Positions 20,026-29,132 of a stretch of 64,000 nucleotides of DNA are shown here, piece after piece. The stretch is from Enterobacter pseudoroggenkampii (GTDB lineage: Bacteria; Pseudomonadota; Gammaproteobacteria; Enterobacterales; Enterobacteriaceae), in assembly GCF_026420145.1 (NCBI RefSeq), contig NZ_JAPMLV010000001.1, positions 1,116,001 to 1,180,000 on the forward strand, read 5' to 3'. The position numbers and the translations under genes are program-made. The notes below the pieces were generated by a model that was given only the letters and a program-made list of their open reading frames with translations, was not told the origin of the DNA and did not search any database. Numbering within the stretch: the stretch's first letter is position 1; each line of letters begins with the position of its first letter.

Positions 20026-21066
20026 ATGAGTGATAATATCCGCGTCGGGCTTATCGGCTACGGGTACGCGAGCAAAACGTTTCATGCGCCTCTGATAGCC
20101 GGGACGCCGGGGATGGCGCTGGCGGCGGTATCCAGCAGCGACGCTGCAAAAGTCCATGCCGACTGGCCTTCCGTGCCGGTTGTCTCAGAGCCGAAACATC
20201 TTTTCAACGATCCGAATATTGATTTAATCGTCATCCCCACACCGAACGACACCCACTTTCCGCTGGCAAAGGCCGCGCTGGAAGCCGGTAAGCACGTAGT
20301 GGTCGATAAGCCCTTCACCGTGACGCTGTCACAGGCACGCGAGCTGGATGCGCTGGCAAGGAGTCTGGGCAGGCTGCTGTCGGTGTTCCATAACCGCCGC
20401 TGGGACAGCGACTTTCTGACGGTAAAAAGGCTTCTCAGTGAAGGCACGCTAGGGGAGATCCTCTTTTTTGAATCGCACTTTGACCGCTTTCGTCCGCAGG
20501 TGAGAAACCGCTGGCGCGAACAGGCCGGTCCGGGCAGCGGCATCTGGTACGATTTAGCTCCGCATCTGCTGGATCAGGCCGTCAATCTTTTTGGTCTGCC
20601 GGTGAGCATGACGGTCGATCTGGCCCAGCTCAGGCCCGGCGCGCAGACAACCGATTACTTCCACGCGGTGCTCAGTTACCCGCAGCGGCGGATTGTGCTG
20701 CACGGCACGATGGTCGCGGCCGCAGAATCGGCCCGCTATATCATTCACGGTACGCGCGGGAGCTACGTGAAGTTTGGTCTCGATCCGCAGGAAGACAGGC
20801 TTAAAAACGGTGAACGTCTGCCGCAGGAAGACTGGGGCTATGATATGCGCGACGGCGTGGTAACGCGGGTCGAAGGCGAGGAGCTGGTCGAGGAGACCTT
20901 GCTGACGATACCGGGTAACTATCCGGCGTATTATGCCGCTATCCGCGATGCGCTGAACGGCACGGGAGAGAATCCGGTTCCTGCCAGCCAGGCGATTCAG
21001 ATTATGGAGCTGATTGAGCTGGGCATCGAATCTGCCAAACATCGCGCGACGCTCTGCCTGGCATAG
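20026..21066 (+). CDS. ydgJ: YdgJ, Gfo/Idh/MocA-family oxidoreductase
   Basis: 346 residues, the E. coli length. The N-terminal Rossmann domain has the NAD(P) motif GLIGYGYASKTFHAPL, then VIPTPNDTHFPLA and the EKP-like catalytic motif VVDKPFTVT. The C-terminal part has the GIWYDLAPHLLDQA His typical of the family. It is a probable NAD(P)-dependent dehydrogenase of a sugar or polyol; substrate unknown. A REP element follows it. Confidence 0.94.
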   Translation: MSDNIRVGLIGYGYASKTFHAPLIAGTPGMALAAVSSSDAAKVHADWPSVPVVSEPKHLFNDPNIDLIVIPTPNDTHFPLAKAALEAGKHVVVDKPFTVTLSQARELDALARSLGRLLSVFHNRRWDSDFLTVKRLLSEGTLGEILFFESHFDRFRPQVRNRWREQAGPGSGIWYDLAPHLLDQAVNLFGLPVSMTVDLAQLRPGAQTTDYFHAVLSYPQRRIVLHGTMVAAAESARYIIHGTRGSYVKFGLDPQEDRLKNGERLPQEDWGYDMRDGVVTRVEGEELVEETLLTIPGNYPAYYAAIRDALNGTGENPVPASQAIQIMELIELGIESAKHRATLCLA

Positions 21067-21080
21067 TTTTTTAATATTTT

Positions 21081-21112
21081 GTAGGCCGGGTAAGCGTCAG
21101 CGCCACCCGGCA
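21081..21112 (+). repeat. Single REP element
   Basis: GTAGGCCGGGTAAGCGTCAG followed by CGCCACCCGGC forms a REP hairpin between the converging ends of ydgJ and add. Confidence 0.88.
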
Positions 21113-21118
21113 ACGGTG

Positions 21119-22120
21119 TTAACCGCGAGCCACTTTATCTTTCAGCGCCTGTTTCTCAGCAGGCGTCAGGAAGGCAATTTCCAGCCCGTTAATCTGTGCC
21201 TGACGGATCTGCTCGCGGCTCAGACCCGCCTGCGGTGCGGCGATGTTGTACTCGTGGATAATATCCACGCCCTGAACCGCCGGGTCGTCAGTGTTCAGCG
21301 AGGCCAGCACGCCGTGCTCGAGGAACGTTTTTAGCGGGTGATGCGCCAGCGTCGCCACGGTGCTGGTCTGAATGTTAGACGTCAGGCACGACTCAATCCC
21401 GATACGCTGCTCTGCCAGGAAATCCATCAGGGCGCGATCTTCGACCGCCTTCACGCCGTGACCGATACGCTCGGCGCCCAGCTCGCGGATGGCCTGCCAG
21501 ATGCTTTCCGGGCCTGCCGCTTCACCCGCATGCACGGTAATGTGCCAGCCGGCATCGCGCGCGCGGTTGAAGTGGGAGAGGAACAGGCTGCCCGGGAAGC
21601 CCAGCTCGTCGCCGGCGAGGTCGACGGCGGTGATGGCGTCGCGATGGGCCAGCAGTGCTTCCAGCTCCTGCAGGCAGGCGGCTTCACCGAACGTACGGCT
21701 CATAATGCCGATCAGCCGAGCCTGAACGTCGAAGGTTTTACACCCTTCGCGCACACCTTCAATGACGGCTTCCACCACGCCTGCAACGGGCAGGTTGTGG
21801 GTCATCGCCATATAGCCCGGCGAGAAGCGCAGCTCGACGTAGTGCAGGCCGTTGCGGGCTGCATCTTCGATGTTCTCAAACGCCACGCGGCGGCAGGCAT
21901 CCAGCGACGCCAGCATCTTCACGCCCCAGTCGAGTTTGCTCAGGAAGCTGACCAGGTCCGGTTCATTAGAGGTCACCTGTACGTGAGGGATCAAGGACTC
22001 AAGGGTCTGAGCAGGAAGCGTTAAATTGAACTGGCGGCCAAGATCAAGGATGGTTTGGGCACGAATGTTACCGTCAAGGTGACGATGAATATCAGTTAAA
22101 GGCAGGCGTGTATCAATCAT
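21119..22120 (-). CDS. add: Adenosine deaminase
   Basis: 333 residues, the E. coli length. Zinc and catalytic motifs are [13 protein letters not shown] (HxH pair), [13 protein letters not shown] (His and Glu), GHGVKAVED and SLNTDDPAV (Asp pair). It deaminates adenosine and deoxyadenosine to inosine forms in purine salvage. It is convergent with ydgJ and in the same direction as malY upstream. Confidence 0.96.
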   Translation of the reverse strand: MIDTRLPLTDIHRHLDGNIRAQTILDLGRQFNLTLPAQTLESLIPHVQVTSNEPDLVSFLSKLDWGVKMLASLDACRRVAFENIEDAARNGLHYVELRFSPGYMAMTHNLPVAGVVEAVIEGVREGCKTFDVQARLIGIMSRTFGEAACLQELEALLAHRDAITAVDLAGDELGFPGSLFLSHFNRARDAGWHITVHAGEAAGPESIWQAIRELGAERIGHGVKAVEDRALMDFLAEQRIGIESCLTSNIQTSTVATLAHHPLKTFLEHGVLASLNTDDPAVQGVDIIHEYNIAAPQAGLSREQIRQAQINGLEIAFLTPAEKQALKDKVARG

Positions 22121-22216
22121 GGTCGCACTCTTTTCTGGTTAAAGTGCGCCATATTATAAAAACAAAACGGGGTAAAAAGCTATTTGCGCAAGGGAATATT
22201 CCGTTGCGCAAATTGA

Positions 22217-23389
22217 TTACAGGAGCGTGTTAATCCCGGCAATGAGGCGTTGCACGCCTTGTTCCAGCTTGCTGCGCGGGCAGCCCGCATTCAGGCGAAC
22301 AAAGCCATTTCCTTCTTTACCGTAGGTATATCCCGGCATGATGGCGACTTTTTGCTGCTCGATCAGCACTTTTTGCAGCACCCGATCGTCAATGTTCAGC
22401 GGACGCAGATCGATCCAGGCCAGATAAGTCGCTTCGGGCGGCTGCCAGTTCAGTTTCGGAAAAGCGCGGTTTACTTCCTGCGCGATATACAACAAATTCT
22501 CTTCCAGATAACCCCGCAGGGCATCCAGCCACGGCTCCCCCTGCTGATAGGCGGCGATATGCGCCGTCAGCGCCAGCACGGAAGGGGAAGAGAGCCCGTC
22601 CCGGCCTTTTAGCGCGCTGAGGTAACCGTTACGGCTCTCTTCATCGCCAATCAGGCCGTAAGCGCCCGTCAGCGCCGGAATATTAAAGCTTTTCGAGCCG
22701 GAGGTGAGAAGCGCCCATTTGCCGCGCGCCACCGCGTTCCACGGCGTGTGACGATGCTCTCCCCACACCATGTCCATATGGATTTCATCGCTGATAACCG
22801 CCACGTCATAGCGTGCGCACAGTTCCGCCATCTGCGTCAGCTCATCCCGCGTCCAGACCTTGCCGGTCGGGTTTTGCGGGCTGCACAGCAGTAAAATTTT
22901 GTTTTCCGGTTTCGCCAGCGCCGCTTCGAGGGCCACCATATTGCCCTGCCAGCCTGCAGCCTGCTTTTCCATCTCAACCGCCACAACACGACGCGCGTTA
23001 CCCTCTATGGCTTTATAAAACGCATCGTATGCCGGGGTGTGGACCACCACGCCGTCGCCGGTGTTTGACCAGAGACGAATCAGCTCTGACACCATGTAGA
23101 TAACGGAAGGGCCATAAACGATCGATTCGGTCTCAATCTGACTGTGAAAGCGCTGCTGGAACCAGTGCGCAACGGCGGCGAGAAACTCATCGTTCTTCCA
23201 GCGGCTGTAGCCCAACACGCCGTGATTGATGCGCTGATGCAGCGCGTCGGTAATGCAGGGCGCGGTGGCGAAATCCATATCCGAGATGGTGAAGGGCAGC
23301 AGGTCGGCCGCGCCAAAGCGGTCGGCGACGTAGTCCCACTGCGTACACCAGGTGCCGTGTCGATCCACGACGGTAGAGAAATCAAACAT
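22217..23389 (-). CDS. malY: MalY, PLP-dependent beta-cystathionase and maltose-system repressor
   Basis: 390 residues, the E. coli length. It is a fold-type I aminotransferase with the PLP Lys in LLTSGSKSFNIPALTGAYG (about residue 233), NPTGKVWTRDEL and SDEIHMDMVW. It cleaves C-S bonds and, separately, binds MalT to lower maltose-regulon expression. It is downstream of malX under MalI control. Confidence 0.95.
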   Translation of the reverse strand: MFDFSTVVDRHGTWCTQWDYVADRFGAADLLPFTISDMDFATAPCITDALHQRINHGVLGYSRWKNDEFLAAVAHWFQQRFHSQIETESIVYGPSVIYMVSELIRLWSNTGDGVVVHTPAYDAFYKAIEGNARRVVAVEMEKQAAGWQGNMVALEAALAKPENKILLLCSPQNPTGKVWTRDELTQMAELCARYDVAVISDEIHMDMVWGEHRHTPWNAVARGKWALLTSGSKSFNIPALTGAYGLIGDEESRNGYLSALKGRDGLSSPSVLALTAHIAAYQQGEPWLDALRGYLEENLLYIAQEVNRAFPKLNWQPPEATYLAWIDLRPLNIDDRVLQKVLIEQQKVAIMPGYTYGKEGNGFVRLNAGCPRSKLEQGVQRLIAGINTLL

Positions 23390-23407
23390 GACGTTAATCC
23401 TTAAAGT

Positions 23408-23429
23408 AAAACCCCCTCATGAGAGGGGG
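23408..23429 (-). terminator. Hairpin between malX and malY
   Basis: CCCCCTC/GAGGGGG stem with ATGA loop (23412-23429), followed on the minus strand by TTTTAC. It lies nine bases after the malX stop and could attenuate read-through into malY. Confidence 0.6.
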
Positions 23430-23437
23430 CTGAGGCA

Positions 23438-25030
23438 TCAGGCTTCTACTGTTCGCATCAGGGTAGCCAGCTCATCCTTCACCGACTGTACCTGCGGGCC
23501 GATAACCACCTGCAAATTGTGCTGATTTAACTGTACCACGCCGATAGCCCGGTTGGCTTTCAGGGCGTTGGTATCCACTTTTGACATATCCGCCACCGAC
23601 AAACGCAGGCGGGTAATGCAGTTATCCAGCGAGGTAATGTTATCCGCACCGCCCAGCGCCGCCAGAATGGCAGGGGTGTTGTAGCCGGATTTGCCCACGG
23701 TACCGGCAACCGCCTGTTCAACGCTGGCGGCCGTATCGGTATCGCGGCCTGGCGTTTTCAGGTTAAAGCGGGTGATGGCGAAGCGGAAGATCCCGTAGTA
23801 CACCACGAACCAGATTGCCGCCACGACCGGGACCAGATACCACTTGGTGGAGAGGCCGTGCAGGATGCCGAAGACCACGAAGTCGATGACGTTACCGTCG
23901 GTATTACCGATAGTGACGCCCAGCACCGCCATCACGGTAAAGCCCAGACCGGTCAGCACAGCGTGAATCAGATACAGCACCGGCGCAACGAACAGGAACA
24001 GGAACTCGATTGGCTCGGTGGTACCACCTACGACGCAGGCGATCACGCCGGAAATCAGCAGCCCTTTAATTTTATGACGGTTTTCCGGGCGTGCGCAGTG
24101 GTACATCGCCAGCGCGGCACCCGGCAGGCCGCCGAGGAAGGCAGGCATTTTACCCTGAGACAGGAAGCGGGTGGCGCTTTCGGAGAAGCCGTGGGTGGTT
24201 GGGCAGCTCAGCTGCGCCTGGAAGATGGTCAACGCACCGCTCACGTCGTGGCCGCACACCTCCATCGTCCCGCCCGCTTCGGTGAAGCGAATCAGGGCCA
24301 CCAGGATGTGCTGCAGGCCAAACGGCAGGAGCAGACGCTCGCCGGTGCCGAAGATCATCGGACCGAAATCTCCCGCGCCGTTGATGATGCGGCCAATGCC
24401 GTTGATGCCCAGCGCAAAGACCGGCCAGATCAGCGGAATGATCAGACCAAACAGGCCCATCACCACCAGGGTGATAATCGGCACGAAGCGGGTGCCGCCG
24501 AAGAAGGCCAGGGCATCCGGCAGACGGATATTGTGGAAGCGCTCGTGCAGCATCCAGATAATCACACCCGCGATCACCGCCCCGAGGATCCCGGTATCAA
24601 TAGACTGGATGCCAATCACGCTCTGAATGTTGTTGGCCTTCAGCACGGCAGCGTCGGTGGTCGGCAGTATGCCTTTCGCGGTCAGCCAGAAGTTAACCGC
24701 GAGGTTCATCACCGCGTAACCCACAAAACCGGCAAACGCCGCGACGCCTTTATTTTCGCGCGCCAGGCCCAGCGGGATAGCGATACAGAACATGACGGGC
24801 AGGAAGCTAAACGCAAAGGAGCCGACTTTACTCATCCAGATAAAGATGGCCTGCAGCACGGGAGTACCGAGGAACGGGATCAGCGTGATGACGTCTTTAC
24901 TGCTTAGCGAGCTGCCGATCCCGAGCATGATCCCGCAGAACGAGAGGAGTGCCACGGGCAGCATAAAGGTTTTACCCAGTTGCTGGAAAAATTCCCACAG
25001 CGATATTTTTTGTGCTGCTTTCGCCGTCAT
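23438..25030 (-). CDS. malX: MalX, PTS maltose/glucose-type EIICB permease
   Basis: 530 residues, the E. coli length. The membrane EIIC domain occupies about residues 1-420 (for example KTFMLPVALLSFCGIMLGIG and the loop GGTTEPIEFLFLF). A linker and a C-terminal EIIB domain follow, with the phosphorylated Cys in SLDNCITRLRLSVAD. It transports and phosphorylates glucose/maltose-type sugars via the PTS. It is divergent from its repressor malI and cotranscribed with malY. Confidence 0.95.
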   Translation of the reverse strand: MTAKAAQKISLWEFFQQLGKTFMLPVALLSFCGIMLGIGSSLSSKDVITLIPFLGTPVLQAIFIWMSKVGSFAFSFLPVMFCIAIPLGLARENKGVAAFAGFVGYAVMNLAVNFWLTAKGILPTTDAAVLKANNIQSVIGIQSIDTGILGAVIAGVIIWMLHERFHNIRLPDALAFFGGTRFVPIITLVVMGLFGLIIPLIWPVFALGINGIGRIINGAGDFGPMIFGTGERLLLPFGLQHILVALIRFTEAGGTMEVCGHDVSGALTIFQAQLSCPTTHGFSESATRFLSQGKMPAFLGGLPGAALAMYHCARPENRHKIKGLLISGVIACVVGGTTEPIEFLFLFVAPVLYLIHAVLTGLGFTVMAVLGVTIGNTDGNVIDFVVFGILHGLSTKWYLVPVVAAIWFVVYYGIFRFAITRFNLKTPGRDTDTAASVEQAVAGTVGKSGYNTPAILAALGGADNITSLDNCITRLRLSVADMSKVDTNALKANRAIGVVQLNQHNLQVVIGPQVQSVKDELATLMRTVEA

Positions 25031-25074
25031 AAAACGACTCCTTTATTGTTAAAATCAGTTTGTCTGCTTCAATG

Positions 25075-25180
25075 CTGCGAGAAGATAAAACGTTTTATCA
25101 AAGTTTAGTGCGCGCTAAATCACATTCTCAGGCTTTGACTGGTAGTATAAAGATAACGTATTGATAAAACGTTTTACCGA
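25075..25180. promoter_or_regulatory. Divergent malX-malI control region with two MalI operators
   Basis: Two copies of GATAAAACGTTTTAYC lie at 25084-25099 (perfect palindrome) and 25163-25178 (one mismatch). The first overlaps TATCTT, a -10-like box for malX on the minus strand. Between them a CRP half-site, TGTGATTTAGCGCGCA on the minus strand (25124-25109), is placed about 41 bases from the expected malX start. This matches the known organisation in E. coli, where CRP activates and MalI represses both promoters. Confidence 0.85.
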
Positions 25181-25207
25181 TCTCATTTCAGGGAGTCACG
25201 CCGACAC

Positions 25208-26236
25208 ATGGCTGTAGCGAAAAAAATCACCATCAACGATGTCGCGCTTGCGGCGGGCGTTTCCGTCAGCACCGTTTCTCTGGTGCTAAGTGGGAAGGGG
25301 CGCATCTCTCCTGCCACCGGTCAGCGGGTGAACGAGGCGGTTGAACAGCTGGGCTTTGTGCGTAACCGTCAGGCGTCGGCGCTGCGCGGCGGGCAAAGCG
25401 GGGTGATTGGCCTGATTGTTCGCGATCTGACGTCACCTTTCTATGCGGAGTTAACAGCCGGGTTAACCGAAGCGCTTGAAGCACAGGGGCGGATGGTCTT
25501 TCTGCTTCACGGCGGTCGCGAGGCCGATCAGCTGCTTTCCCGGCTCGATATGCTGCTGAACCAGGGGGTGGACGGGGTGATCGTCGCCGGGGCATCGGGC
25601 GTGGGCAGCGAACTGTGCGAGCGTGCCGCTGAAAAAGGCGTGCCGCTGGTGTTTGCCTCGCGCGCCAGCTACCTCGACGAAGCCGATACGCTGCGCCCGG
25701 ATAACATGCAGGCCGCGCAAATGTTGACCGAGCATCTTATTCGTCGCGGGCATCAGCGCATTGCCTGGCTGGGCGGTAAAAGCTCGTCCCTGACCCGCGC
25801 CGAGCGGGTAGGCGGCTACTGCGCGACGCTGATTAAATTCGGCCTGCCGTTCCACAGCGAGTGGGTCGCGGAGTGTGAATCCAGCCAGAAGATGGCGGCG
25901 GAAGCGATAGGCGCGCTGCTGCGAAGCAGCCCGACGATCAGCGCCGTGATTTGCTATAACGATGTGATCGCTATGGGTGCCTGGTTTGGCCTGATCCGCG
26001 CCGGGCGTCAGAGCGGTGAGGGCGGGGTGGAAACCTTCTTCGGCCACCAGGTAGCGCTCGGGGCGTTCGCCGACGTCGGTGAAAACGCCCTCGACGACCT
26101 GCCGATCGTCTGGGCCACCACCCCAGCGCGGGAGATGGGTTACACCCTGGCGGACAGGATTATGCAGCGCATCGACAATGCGGATGTGCAGGCCGGGCAC
26201 CAGATTGTGGCAGCGCGGCTGGTGACGGTGAAATAA
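25208..26236 (+). CDS. malI: MalI, LacI-family repressor
   Basis: 342 residues, the E. coli length. The N-terminal LacI helix-turn-helix ITINDVALAAGVSVSTVSLV and hinge helix (about residues 6-60) precede a periplasmic-binding-protein-like effector domain. Its two operators lie just upstream, one near its own promoter, so it represses malXY and itself. Confidence 0.95.
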   Translation: MAVAKKITINDVALAAGVSVSTVSLVLSGKGRISPATGQRVNEAVEQLGFVRNRQASALRGGQSGVIGLIVRDLTSPFYAELTAGLTEALEAQGRMVFLLHGGREADQLLSRLDMLLNQGVDGVIVAGASGVGSELCERAAEKGVPLVFASRASYLDEADTLRPDNMQAAQMLTEHLIRRGHQRIAWLGGKSSSLTRAERVGGYCATLIKFGLPFHSEWVAECESSQKMAAEAIGALLRSSPTISAVICYNDVIAMGAWFGLIRAGRQSGEGGVETFFGHQVALGAFADVGENALDDLPIVWATTPAREMGYTLADRIMQRIDNADVQAGHQIVAARLVTVK

Positions 26237-26238
26237 TA

Positions 26239-27135
26239 TCAGGTGTACTGCGTAAGCGGGTTGAGCAACAGTTCGGCCTCAAGTGCTTCCACAAATTTTC
26301 GTACTTTTGCCGGGATCAGGCGGGAGGTCGGGTAAACTGCCCACACTGCCAGCGATTCCGGCTGGGCATCCTCCAGGACGACCCGCACGAGTTTACCCTC
26401 TCTGAACGCCGGTTCTACGTACCAGCGAGATAAATTGGCGATGCCCATCCCTCCCAGGCAGGCTTCGTAAATTGCCTCAATAGAGTTCGCGGAGAATCGG
26501 CCAGACACCTTTTGCTTGTAGCGCTGTTCGCCCTGTTCGAATGACCAGTGGACGGTATCTGACGTGGTCAGACAGCTATGTGCCGCCAGATCGTTAAACG
26601 ATTTTGGATAGCCTTTTGCGGCAAGATACGTCGCGCTGGCGCAAAGATCGCGAGGGTTGTGACACAGGCGATGAGCAACCAGCCTGTTATCGCGCAGAGG
26701 CGCAATGCGTAGCGCTACGTCTATGCCTTTTCCGACAATATCAACCTGTTCGTCGGTGGCGAGTAAATCGACCTGCAGGGAAGGATGTTGCTGCATGAAC
26801 CGGGTCAGCATGGGAGCAACGATCTTTCGTCCAAACCCCGCTGAGGCGGTAATGCGCAGGCGTCCGGTAAGATGCGTCCCCTCGGGAAACAGATCGGCAA
26901 GCGCATTGTTTTTATCTTCCAGCAATGCCTGTGCATGCGGCAAAAAAACGTCCCCATCGCTGGTGGGAGAGAGAGAACGCGTGGTGCGGTGTACCAGCCG
27001 AACCCCCAGTTCCGCTTCGAGATGAGTTAGCGCGCGCGATGCTGTCATTGCGCTCATTGAGAGCCGACGCGCGGCACCGGCGAGGCTACCCGCTTTGACG
27101 GCTTCGACAAACACTTCAATATCTTCGAGTCTCAT
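26239..27135 (-). CDS. LysR-family transcriptional regulator
   Basis: 298 residues with an N-terminal winged helix (MRLEDIEVFVEAVKAGSLAGAARRLSMS region through LGVRLVHRTTRSLSPT) and a LysR effector domain (GRLRITASAGFGRKIVAPML). Its stop is three bases from the malI stop, so the two are convergent. It is divergent from the MBL-fold gene with about 107 bases between starts, the usual arrangement for a LysR protein controlling its neighbour. Effector unknown. Confidence 0.88.
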   Translation of the reverse strand: MRLEDIEVFVEAVKAGSLAGAARRLSMSAMTASRALTHLEAELGVRLVHRTTRSLSPTSDGDVFLPHAQALLEDKNNALADLFPEGTHLTGRLRITASAGFGRKIVAPMLTRFMQQHPSLQVDLLATDEQVDIVGKGIDVALRIAPLRDNRLVAHRLCHNPRDLCASATYLAAKGYPKSFNDLAAHSCLTTSDTVHWSFEQGEQRYKQKVSGRFSANSIEAIYEACLGGMGIANLSRWYVEPAFREGKLVRVVLEDAQPESLAVWAVYPTSRLIPAKVRKFVEALEAELLLNPLTQYT

Positions 27136-27146
27136 TATATCGTTTT

Positions 27147-27200
27147 TCGTTATGCTGCCTTATCAAATTACATATCTACATTATTTGTCGTTACGCTGCC
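27147..27200. promoter_or_regulatory. Direct repeats in LysR-MBL intergenic region
   Basis: TCGTTATGCTGCC (27147-27159) and TCGTTACGCTGCC (27188-27200) are 13-base direct repeats with one mismatch, 41 bases apart, centred between the divergent starts. They are plausible binding sites for the adjacent LysR regulator. Confidence 0.5.
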
Positions 27201-27242
27201 ATAGTCTCTTCACATCCTGATAAACATAAATTTGGAGTGAAG

Positions 27243-28223
27243 ATGAAAAAGTTGAAAACGATTCTTGCGTTCAGCGGCCTGCTCTTTGCTGGCACATCGT
27301 GGGCAGATGCTCCCGCGCAGGTGAAACAGCAGGTCCCGGGCTATTATCGTCTGGCTGTAGGGGAATACGAGGTGACGGCGCTGTTCGACGGCTATAACGA
27401 TCTTTCGCCAACGCTATTGCAAGGGCTTTCACCTGACAAGGTTCGCAACCTGTTGGCGCAACACAAAATCGATGCCGAACGCATGCCGACGTCTTTCAAC
27501 GCGTTTCTGGTTAATACCGGTAAACATCTGGTCATGATTGACAGCGGGGGTGGCCACTGCATGTCAGAAACGGCCGGTCAGCTAATCGGCAATATGAAAG
27601 CATCAGGGTATCGCCCTGAGCAGGTCGATACGGTTTTCCTGACCCACCTGCATCTTGATCATGTGTGTGGCCTGAGCGATGCAGACGGTAAGGCGCTGTT
27701 CCCGAATGCCACCGTCTACGTACCGCAGGGGGAGGCCGACTACTGGCTTGACCCCGCAAAAGAAGCGAGCGCGCCGGCTAATGCGAAGGCGTATTTCGCT
27801 ATCGCCAGGAATGCGCTGTCCGCGTATAAAGCCACCGGGCACCTAAAAACCTTCGTCCCGCCAACTTCACCCATCCCGGAGGTCCAGACGACATATGCCA
27901 TTGGCCATACGCCTGGCAGTACCGTTTATCGCTTCGCGTCTCAGGGTACGGCTATTAACTTCATTGGGGATCTTATCCATGCTCCTGCCGTCCAGTTCCC
28001 GCACCCTGAAGTGTCTATTCGCTTTGATGTCGATCCGAAAAAAGCCATCTCATCCCGGGCGCAGGAGTTTAACGCGCTGGCGAAAGACGGAGAGTGGATG
28101 GCCGCAGCGCATCTGCCTTTCCCTGGTATTGGGCATATCACCTCCTGGCAGCAGGGCTATAGCTGGAATCCTGTAAATTACGGTCCTTATCAACGTGCGG
28201 CCAACGTGCCTCTGCTGAAATAA
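27243..28223 (+). CDS. Exported metallo-beta-lactamase-fold hydrolase
   Basis: 326 residues from the ATG at 27243, five bases after GGAG. An upstream GTG at 27237 overlaps that site and is less likely. The N-terminus KKLKTILAFSGLLFAGTSWADA is a Sec signal peptide. The metal motif HxHxDH is THLHLDHVCG, followed by GHTPGSTVYRF and a late AAHLPFPGIGHI His. These are features of the MBL superfamily (quorum lactonase or similar lineages). It is periplasmic by inference; substrate unknown. It is followed 15 bases later by an alpha/beta hydrolase, probably in one operon. Confidence 0.85.
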   Translation: MKKLKTILAFSGLLFAGTSWADAPAQVKQQVPGYYRLAVGEYEVTALFDGYNDLSPTLLQGLSPDKVRNLLAQHKIDAERMPTSFNAFLVNTGKHLVMIDSGGGHCMSETAGQLIGNMKASGYRPEQVDTVFLTHLHLDHVCGLSDADGKALFPNATVYVPQGEADYWLDPAKEASAPANAKAYFAIARNALSAYKATGHLKTFVPPTSPIPEVQTTYAIGHTPGSTVYRFASQGTAINFIGDLIHAPAVQFPHPEVSIRFDVDPKKAISSRAQEFNALAKDGEWMAAAHLPFPGIGHITSWQQGYSWNPVNYGPYQRAANVPLLK

Positions 28224-28238
28224 AGTGCGGTTACGAAC

Positions 28239-29093
28239 ATGAGAAGTTACACCGTAACGGCGAACGGTATCCGACAGTTCGTCGTAGAAGAGGGTGAAGG
28301 CGCACCGGTTATTCTTCTGCATGGTTTTCCAGAAACAAACTATGCCTGGCGCTACCAGATACCCGTTTTGTCCCGACACTATCGTGTGATTGCACCAGAT
28401 TTACGCGGGTATGGGGAAACGGATAAACCGGCCTCCGGTTATGATAAACGAAACATGGCGCGGGACGTCCGGGAACTAATGCGAGTGCTGGGTCTGGAGA
28501 AAGTGGCGCTGGTGGGGCACGATCGTGGAGCTCGGGTTGCTACCCGCTTTGCTAAAGATTATCCCGAGTTAATCGATCGTCTGGTGGTGATGGATAACGT
28601 ACCAACCCGTATTGTGGCGCGCGATCTGAATGCGTCGATTGCGCGTGCATACTGGTTCTTCCTGTTCCATCTTGTACCAGACCTGCCGGAAGCCCTGATT
28701 GCAGGTCGAGAAAACGTATGGCTGCACCACTTTTTCTCGGACTGGACCTACGATCCGTCTACCATTAGCGGCGAGGCGTTTGACACCTATGTTCGGGCGT
28801 ATCAGGCGCCGGGTGCCGTGCGCGGCGCGATGGCTGACTATCGCGCCAACGCAGAGGATGTGGCGCAGGATATGGCAGACGCTGAGGTGAAAATCACCTG
28901 CCCGGTAATGTCGCTGTGGGGTAATGATTTTCATGCGGTCGGCAAGCTTTTCGATATGAAAAGCGTCTGGGCCGAAATGGCGGAAAACCTGCGGGCGTAT
29001 GGTATTGATGAGTGCGGCCATCTGCCGCAGGAGGAGCAGCCAGAGAAAGTGAATGCGCTTCTGCTGGATTTCCTGGCTGGATGGAAAAGTTAG
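28239..29093 (+). CDS. Alpha/beta hydrolase, fluoroacetate-dehalogenase/epoxide-hydrolase-like
   Basis: 284 residues without a signal peptide. ILLHGFPETNYAW forms the oxyanion region, the nucleophile elbow is VGHDRGARVA with Asp95, and the C-terminal His is in DECGHLPQEEQ. Asp (not Ser) as nucleophile, with Arg at positions 96 and 99, is the pattern of fluoroacetate dehalogenases and soluble epoxide hydrolases. Substrate cannot be assigned from sequence. It is the second gene after the MBL-fold protein and ends at a bidirectional terminator. Confidence 0.85.
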   Translation: MRSYTVTANGIRQFVVEEGEGAPVILLHGFPETNYAWRYQIPVLSRHYRVIAPDLRGYGETDKPASGYDKRNMARDVRELMRVLGLEKVALVGHDRGARVATRFAKDYPELIDRLVVMDNVPTRIVARDLNASIARAYWFFLFHLVPDLPEALIAGRENVWLHHFFSDWTYDPSTISGEAFDTYVRAYQAPGAVRGAMADYRANAEDVAQDMADAEVKITCPVMSLWGNDFHAVGKLFDMKSVWAEMAENLRAYGIDECGHLPQEEQPEKVNALLLDFLAGWKS

Positions 29094-29101
29094 GGGGCAA
29101 T

Positions 29102-29128
29102 AAAAAACCCCTCATGCGAGGGGTTTTG
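29102..29128. terminator. Bidirectional terminator between hydrolase gene and ydgA
   Basis: AAACCCCTC/GAGGGGTTT stem with ATGC loop, preceded by A residues and followed by T residues. It serves the converging ends of the hydrolase gene (29093) and ydgA (29133). Confidence 0.85.
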
Positions 29129-29132
29129 ACGT

